A stretch of DNA of 64,000 nucleotides from Pararhodobacter sp. (GTDB lineage Bacteria > Pseudomonadota > Alphaproteobacteria > Rhodobacterales > Rhodobacteraceae): contig NZ_JAUCBZ010000015.1 in NCBI RefSeq assembly GCF_034676545.1, positions 1,581,001-1,645,000 on the forward strand, written 5' to 3'. The notes under the pieces were generated by a model that worked only from the letters and a program-made list of their open reading frames with translations, had not been told where the DNA came from and ran no database searches. Positions 57,576-64,000 of the stretch are shown here, in pieces (the stretch's first letter is position 1; each line of letters begins with the position of its first letter). The translations under genes were made by a program, and so were the position numbers.

Positions 57576-59240
57576 TCAGAGCGAAAGCGTTTTGGGGCGG
57601 CGGCGTTCAAACCACCAGACAATGATCAGACGCGTGATGAAGATTGCCGAAAAGACCGACGTGATGATCCCGAGACCCAAGGTGATGGCGAAGCCACGCA
57701 CCGGGCCAGAGCCAAGCGCGAACAGGATGGCGGCGGTAATGAAGGTGGTGATATTGGCGTCAAGGATCGAGGACATCGCCTTCTCATAGCCCAGTTCAAT
57801 CGCCCGTGCCGGTCCGCGCGCGGTGCGCAGTTCCTCGCGAATACGCTCGAAAATCAGTACGTTGGCATCAACGGCCATCCCGATGGTCAACACGATTCCG
57901 GCGATACCGGGCAGGGTCAGCGTGCCGCCGATCATCGACAGGATCGCAAAGATCATCGCCACGTTGACCAGCAGGGCGGTATTGGCGATGATGCCAAACA
58001 GACCGTAGCTGAGTGTCATGTAGATCAGAACCGCGCTCATCGCGACGACGGCGGCGATCTTGCCGGCATCAACGCTGTCCTGGCCGAGTTCCGGGCCAAT
58101 GGTGCGTTCCTCGAGGAAATCCATCTGCGCAGGCAGCGCACCAGCACGCAGCAGGATGGCCAGTTGCGTGCTTTCCTCGACCGAGAAGCTGCCGGTGATG
58201 ATACCCGAGCCACCGGCGATATGCGCCTGAATGGTGGGCGCCGAGATCACCTCGTCGTCGAGGACAATGGCAAACGGGCTGCCGATATTTTCGGCGGTAT
58301 AGAGCCCAAAGGCCCGCGCGCCAGCGGGATTGAAGCGAAAGCTGACCGCGGGGCGGCCGTTCTGGTCAAAATCGGGTTGCGCATCAACCAGTTGCTCGCC
58401 CGAGACAACCGGCGTTTGTTCGAGGACGTAGAACAGACCCTCATCGTTCATCGACGGATAGAGCACCTGGCGCGGTGCCATGACCTCGTCACCGTCGCGT
58501 GTGGAGCGAATGACCGGATGGAAGGTCAGCCGCGCGGTTGTGCCGATCAGGTCCTTGAGTTCGGTGGCAGAGCCAATGCCGGGCACCTGAATCAGGATGC
58601 GATCCGCCCCCTGGCGCAGGATCGTGGGTTCCCGCGTGCCAACCTCGTCAACCCGGCGACGAATGATTTCCAGCGACTGATTCATGGTCCGGTCATCCGT
58701 GGCGATGCGTTCGGCCTCGGACAGGGTGATCACAATCTCGCCATTGTCGAGCGAGATATCGAGATCGCTTTGTCCGATGCCCGTCAAGGTTTGCATCGGG
58801 CGCGCAAGGGTCTGTGCGATTTCGAACGCGTGTTGCAGACCGTCTGGATTTGACACCGCGACCCGCAATTCGCCCGCGTCCTCGCTTGCCATGCGGCGTA
58901 CACCGCCGACAATCGCGCGTTCCGTCCGCAGCAAATCGCGGATTTCGGGCCACAAAGCGTCGATGCGGTCGGCATAGACATCGGTGACGCGAACCTCGGC
59001 CAGAAGATGTGCGCCGCCGCGCAGGTCAAGGCCGAGATTGACGAGGTAAGAGGGCGCCCAATCGGGCCACAGCGCGCGCTCTGCCTGGAGTTCGGGCGTA
59101 TCCAGACCGGTTTCCATGAGGGCAACAGCATCATTATGGCGCTCGACGCGGTCGTAGAACAGGTTGGGAACCGCATAGCTGATGGCTGCCAAACAGAGCA
59201 GAATGATCAGAGCGCGTTTCCACAAAGAAATTTGCAGCAT
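57576..59240 (-). CDS. secD: Protein translocase subunit SecD
   Basis: A 554-residue inner-membrane protein with a single N-terminal TM, then SYLVNLGLDLRGGAHLL (the D1-D2 signature), a large periplasmic domain with RVDEVGTREPTILRQGADRI and PGIGSATELKDLIG, and five C-terminal TMs with MAVDANVLIFERIREELRT and GSGPVRGFAITLGLGI. The conserved Asp and Arg of the proton path are in the DANVLIFERIREE region. It acts with SecF and YajC. Length is somewhat short compared with E. coli (615) but normal for alphaproteobacteria. Confidence 0.96.
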   Translation of the reverse strand: MLQISLWKRALIILLCLAAISYAVPNLFYDRVERHNDAVALMETGLDTPELQAERALWPDWAPSYLVNLGLDLRGGAHLLAEVRVTDVYADRIDALWPEIRDLLRTERAIVGGVRRMASEDAGELRVAVSNPDGLQHAFEIAQTLARPMQTLTGIGQSDLDISLDNGEIVITLSEAERIATDDRTMNQSLEIIRRRVDEVGTREPTILRQGADRILIQVPGIGSATELKDLIGTTARLTFHPVIRSTRDGDEVMAPRQVLYPSMNDEGLFYVLEQTPVVSGEQLVDAQPDFDQNGRPAVSFRFNPAGARAFGLYTAENIGSPFAIVLDDEVISAPTIQAHIAGGSGIITGSFSVEESTQLAILLRAGALPAQMDFLEERTIGPELGQDSVDAGKIAAVVAMSAVLIYMTLSYGLFGIIANTALLVNVAMIFAILSMIGGTLTLPGIAGIVLTIGMAVDANVLIFERIREELRTARGPARAIELGYEKAMSSILDANITTFITAAILFALGSGPVRGFAITLGLGIITSVFSAIFITRLIIVWWFERRRPKTLSL

Positions 59241-59315
59241 GAAGAGACCTTGCGTACGAGATTGGTCGACCGAAGGGCGCGGGAGGCCGCCCCTATGGGC
59301 TAGGGGCGGAGTCCG

Positions 59316-59642
59316 TTATTCTGGCGTCGCGGGAACGGTTTTCGACAGAACGGTGGTGATGGTCGAGCGCACGACACGGATTTTCACGCCTTCTGCGATC
59401 TCGAGATCGACTTCGCCGTCGTCCTTGACCTTGGCGACCTTGCCAATGATGCCGCCTGCGGTGATGACCTGATCACCCCGGCGCAGGTTTTCGATCATGG
59501 CGCGATGCTCTTTGGCTTTCTTCTGCTGAGGGCGGATCAGCAGGAACCACATGATCCCGAAAATCAGGACAAAGGGGATCAGGGACGAGGCAAGGCTGGC
59601 GGCGCCGCCCGCGGCTTGGGCATAGGCAGGGGTGATAAACAT
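59316..59642 (-). CDS. yajC: Sec translocase accessory protein YajC
   Basis: A 108-residue protein with one TM (LIPFVLIFGIMWFLLIRPQQ) followed by the conserved cytoplasmic KKAKEHRAMIENLRRGDQVI, TAGGIIGKVAKV and LEIAEGVKIRVVRSTI. YajC binds SecDF and is encoded ahead of them, as here. The ATG at 59642 has TTAGGAGCC upstream; a longer in-frame start at 59663 lacks a site. secD follows by 75 bases. Confidence 0.94.
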   Translation of the reverse strand: MFITPAYAQAAGGAASLASSLIPFVLIFGIMWFLLIRPQQKKAKEHRAMIENLRRGDQVITAGGIIGKVAKVKDDGEVDLEIAEGVKIRVVRSTITTVLSKTVPATPE

Positions 59643-59790
59643 AAGGCTCCTAAGGATTGGCAAGGGTGACAGGCGCTAACAGTCCCGCGGGTTTGGCGCG
59701 CACCCTATATGCGGGTTCGGGTGAGTTCAAGCGAGAGAGAACGCTGTGTTTATGCCGCAGCGTCACGTTCTGGTGGGGTGGTTCGGGTAA

Positions 59791-59827
59791 GCCGGAGCGG
59801 TGGGGCATCGAACCCCACCGCTCCGGC
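59791..59827. repeat. Perfect 15-bp inverted repeat with 7-base loop
   Basis: GCCGGAGCGGTGGGG (59791-59805) and CCCCACCGCTCCGGC (59813-59827) are exact reverse complements around CATCGAA. The loop and the G-run resemble the first hairpin of the repeat copy at 22311 (GGGGGC-ATCGA-GCCCCC), so it probably belongs to the same repeat family. Confidence 0.85.
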
Positions 59828-59874
59828 GCGCCTTGGGCGCGCGGCGGGGTGTCTGGCGGTGGTGCCTGTGTCTG

Positions 59875-59946
59875 GCGGAGGAAGGGGGGCGGCTGCCCCC
59901 ATCGCCTGCGGCGATTCCCCCGCGGATATTTGGAAGAACAAAGACG
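59875..59946 (+). repeat. Dispersed intergenic hairpin repeat, GGATATTT-type tail
   Basis: GGGGGGCGGCTGCCCCC hairpin, CGCCTGCGGCG stem, then CCCCCGCGGATATTTGGAAG and AACAAAGACGG. The tail matches the copy at 22311-22404 except for one inserted G. Confidence 0.7.
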
Positions 59947-59960
59947 GGGTGCGGAACTCA

Positions 59961-59988
59961 AAAGGCCCCGCTGGGAAGCAGGGCCTTT
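59961..59988 (-). terminator. Rho-independent terminator of acnA
   Basis: AAAGGCCCCGCT (59961-59972) and AGCAGGGCCTTT (59977-59988) form a 12-bp stem with one mismatch and a GGGA loop. Read on the minus strand it is followed by TTTGAG. It lies about 20 bases after the acnA stop. Confidence 0.75.
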
Positions 59989-60009
59989 GAGGTTTTGCGA
60001 AGACGCCGA

Positions 60010-62785
<2,776 letters not shown>

Positions 62786-63028
62786 GAGAGGAGGCTCCCG
62801 TCAGGTTAAGAGGGGTTTGGCTGGCATGCTATTGCCCCAATTCGAGCCACCAATCAAGGGGTGGCATCGCGAATGTATACCATTGTGCACAAAAAACTTG
62901 CCCTTGAGAGGGCTCAAGACGTGGCGATGCTGTCACAAGGCGGTGTAACCGGCGGTCTCGGGCCTTGCCCTCCCTTGCGGAGCGGCGCATTTGACGGTTC
63001 ATTGGCACCACACGGCAGGAGCAAGCGT

Positions 63029-63958
63029 ATGACGCTGATCGCACAACAGCGAGCACAAGGGATGTTTCGGGTCGGGACTTGGCCTGCACCGTTCTTGAGG
63101 CGCGCACTGCAAGGCGCGGGATTCGCGCTGGCGCTGGGGATCGTGCTGCCGATGTCTGGCGTGGCGCAGCAAGTGCCCGCGACGGCCGTCGACCACCCCG
63201 TCGTGCTGGAACTCTATACGGCGCAGGGCTGCGCTTCGTGCCCGCCAGCCGATGAGATGATGCTGGACCTTGCGCAGCGCGACGATGTGATCGCTTTGGC
63301 GCTGCATGTGGATTACTGGGATTATATCGGCTGGGCCGATTCCTTTGCCGACCCTGAGAACGGTCAGCGGCAGCAACGCTATGCGCGGCGTCACGGCCAA
63401 TCGACGATCTATACGCCGCAAGTCATCATCAACGGGATCGACGTGGTCGAAGGGTTCCGGGTGATGCAGGTGATGAATACCATTGCCGCGCACCGCACCA
63501 GGCCAGCAGAAATTCGGATCACCTTGATGCGCGCTGAAAATGGCGGTCTTGAAATCCGGGCCGAGCCTTTGGCGCAAATGGCCCCGGTTGTGGCGATGGC
63601 GTCACGACGTTCGGCAATGCCGAATGCCGTGGTCGGAACGCTCAGCATGGGCGAGGAGGCCGCCGAGTCCGCGACGGATGCCGAACCGTCGATGCGGGCA
63701 GAGATGGTGGCCCCGGGATCATATTCGATCGAACTTGTGCGGTACCGTTTGAGTGATGAAGTCGAAATCCAAGGCGGAGAAAACGCCGGTCGGATCGCGC
63801 GATTCGCGAATATCGTCACCAGTTGGGAAACGGTCGGAACCTGGAATCCGGCCGGACCGTTGGAAATGACCGTGCCGATTTCCGGGACTGATCCGGTTGT
63901 GGTCATCGTGCAGGAAATGGGGCAGGGCGAAATCCTGGCGGCAGCGCGGTTGCGCTGA
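63029..63958 (+). CDS. DUF1223 secreted thioredoxin-like protein
   Basis: A 309-residue exported protein. After a basic start, residues ~30-48 form the signal core (ALQGAGFALALGIVLPM) ending near GVAQQ. The mature protein begins VVLELYTAQGCASCPPADEM with a CxxC (Cys-Ala-Ser-Cys), then ALALHVDYWDYIGWADSFAD, RQQRYARRHGQSTIYTPQVI and INGIDVVEG with a cis-Pro, the DUF1223 pattern. The fold is thioredoxin-like, but the substrate is unknown. AGGAGC precedes the ATG at 63029. The protein is divergent from acnA, a neighbourhood I recall from other Rhodobacteraceae. Confidence 0.88.
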   Translation: MTLIAQQRAQGMFRVGTWPAPFLRRALQGAGFALALGIVLPMSGVAQQVPATAVDHPVVLELYTAQGCASCPPADEMMLDLAQRDDVIALALHVDYWDYIGWADSFADPENGQRQQRYARRHGQSTIYTPQVIINGIDVVEGFRVMQVMNTIAAHRTRPAEIRITLMRAENGGLEIRAEPLAQMAPVVAMASRRSAMPNAVVGTLSMGEEAAESATDAEPSMRAEMVAPGSYSIELVRYRLSDEVEIQGGENAGRIARFANIVTSWETVGTWNPAGPLEMTVPISGTDPVVVIVQEMGQGEILAAARLR

Positions 63959-64000
63959 TTACTCGGACTTGGGAACGTATTTCCACCGACGGTGAATCCA
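63959..64000 (-). CDS. C-terminal end of an unidentified minus-strand gene (runs off the right edge)
   Basis: The last 42 bases read WIHRRWKYVPKSE then TAA on the minus strand. The stop is directly adjacent to the DUF1223 stop on the other strand. Thirteen residues are too few to name the family, and the coding call rests on composition and tight convergent packing. Confidence 0.3.
   Translation of the reverse strand, partial: WIHRRWKYVPKSE

Larger units (their letters stand above)
59643..60009. other. 367-base intergenic region with palindrome, repeat and acnA terminator
   Basis: No gene is supported. It contains a perfect 15-bp inverted repeat at 59791-59827, a repeat copy at 59875-59946 and the acnA terminator at 59961-59988. 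A possible yajC promoter must lie near 59650-59790 on the minus strand but no convincing boxes were found. Confidence 0.6.

Noticed and set aside
57378..58853. A 491-codon plus-strand frame opposite secD/secF
   Set aside because: The minus-strand Sec genes are unambiguous; this frame has no recognisable domain.

Overview
The window is a contiguous piece of a high-GC alphaproteobacterial chromosome, most probably Rhodobacteraceae (Rhodobacter/Paracoccus/Roseobacter group). The evidence is the gene content and order: hisC-tyrA followed by an extensin-like protein, glyQ - small membrane protein - glyS, folB-folP-glmM, yajC-secD-secF-Mth938, a SAM-II type riboswitch before metZ, FolE2, and a family of intergenic G/C hairpin repeats ending in GAGTATTT or GGATATTT motifs. 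This assignment is inference; no 16S gene is present. I saw no tRNA, rRNA or CRISPR array.

Layout. 1-7.3 kb: end of NAD kinase, sulfotransferase-like protein, mazG, M20 amidohydrolase, beta-barrel protein, then gltA and gltX on the minus strand. 7.3-12 kb: comEC, a Hint-domain protein, a Ca/Na antiporter and a small membrane protein. 12-16 kb: rpsD with its promoter and terminator, hisC, and tyrA joined in frame to an extensin-like domain. 16-24 kb: small enzymes and envelope genes, including a frameshifted oxidoreductase, alpha/beta hydrolases, a nitroreductase, a frameshifted Tat-exported protein, a GT25 glycosyltransferase, a GH108-like lysin, ytoQ and yciB. 24-31 kb: riboswitch-metZ, folE2, a PfkB kinase, trkH, and a SPOR/peptidoglycan-binding protein whose trypsin-like domain has lost its catalytic triad. 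31-43 kb: glyQ, FkbM methyltransferase, glyS, a ppdK-like gene, a SleB cell-wall hydrolase and folB-folP-glmM. 43-53 kb: an EamA exporter diverging from paaX, then a phenylacetate cluster (thiolase, paaABCDE, an extra ferritin-like paa gene, paaZ) with a good promoter and operator-like palindromes. 53-56.2 kb: an IS21-family element with a 7-bp target duplication, inserted in an already decayed glutaminase gene. 56.2-64 kb: Mth938-secF-secD-yajC, acnA and a DUF1223 protein.

The paa genes form a coherent pathway. Phenylacetyl-CoA is epoxidised by PaaABCE (PaaD matures the Fe centre), the ring is opened and oxidised by PaaZ, and the thiolase acts at the beta-oxidation end, under a PaaX-type regulator. 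The CoA ligase and the paaFGH genes are not in the window.

Five genes (an oxidoreductase, an SGNH-like protein, folB, paaC, acnA) are each split by one single-base indel, several at G/C runs. Because acnA, folB and paaC are otherwise intact core or pathway genes, I suspect sequence errors in at least some; the tyrA-extensin join may belong to the same class. The most interesting observations are the pseudoprotease, the tyrA-extensin fusion, the extra paa oxygenase-like gene, the IS21/glutaminase relic and the dispersed repeat family.
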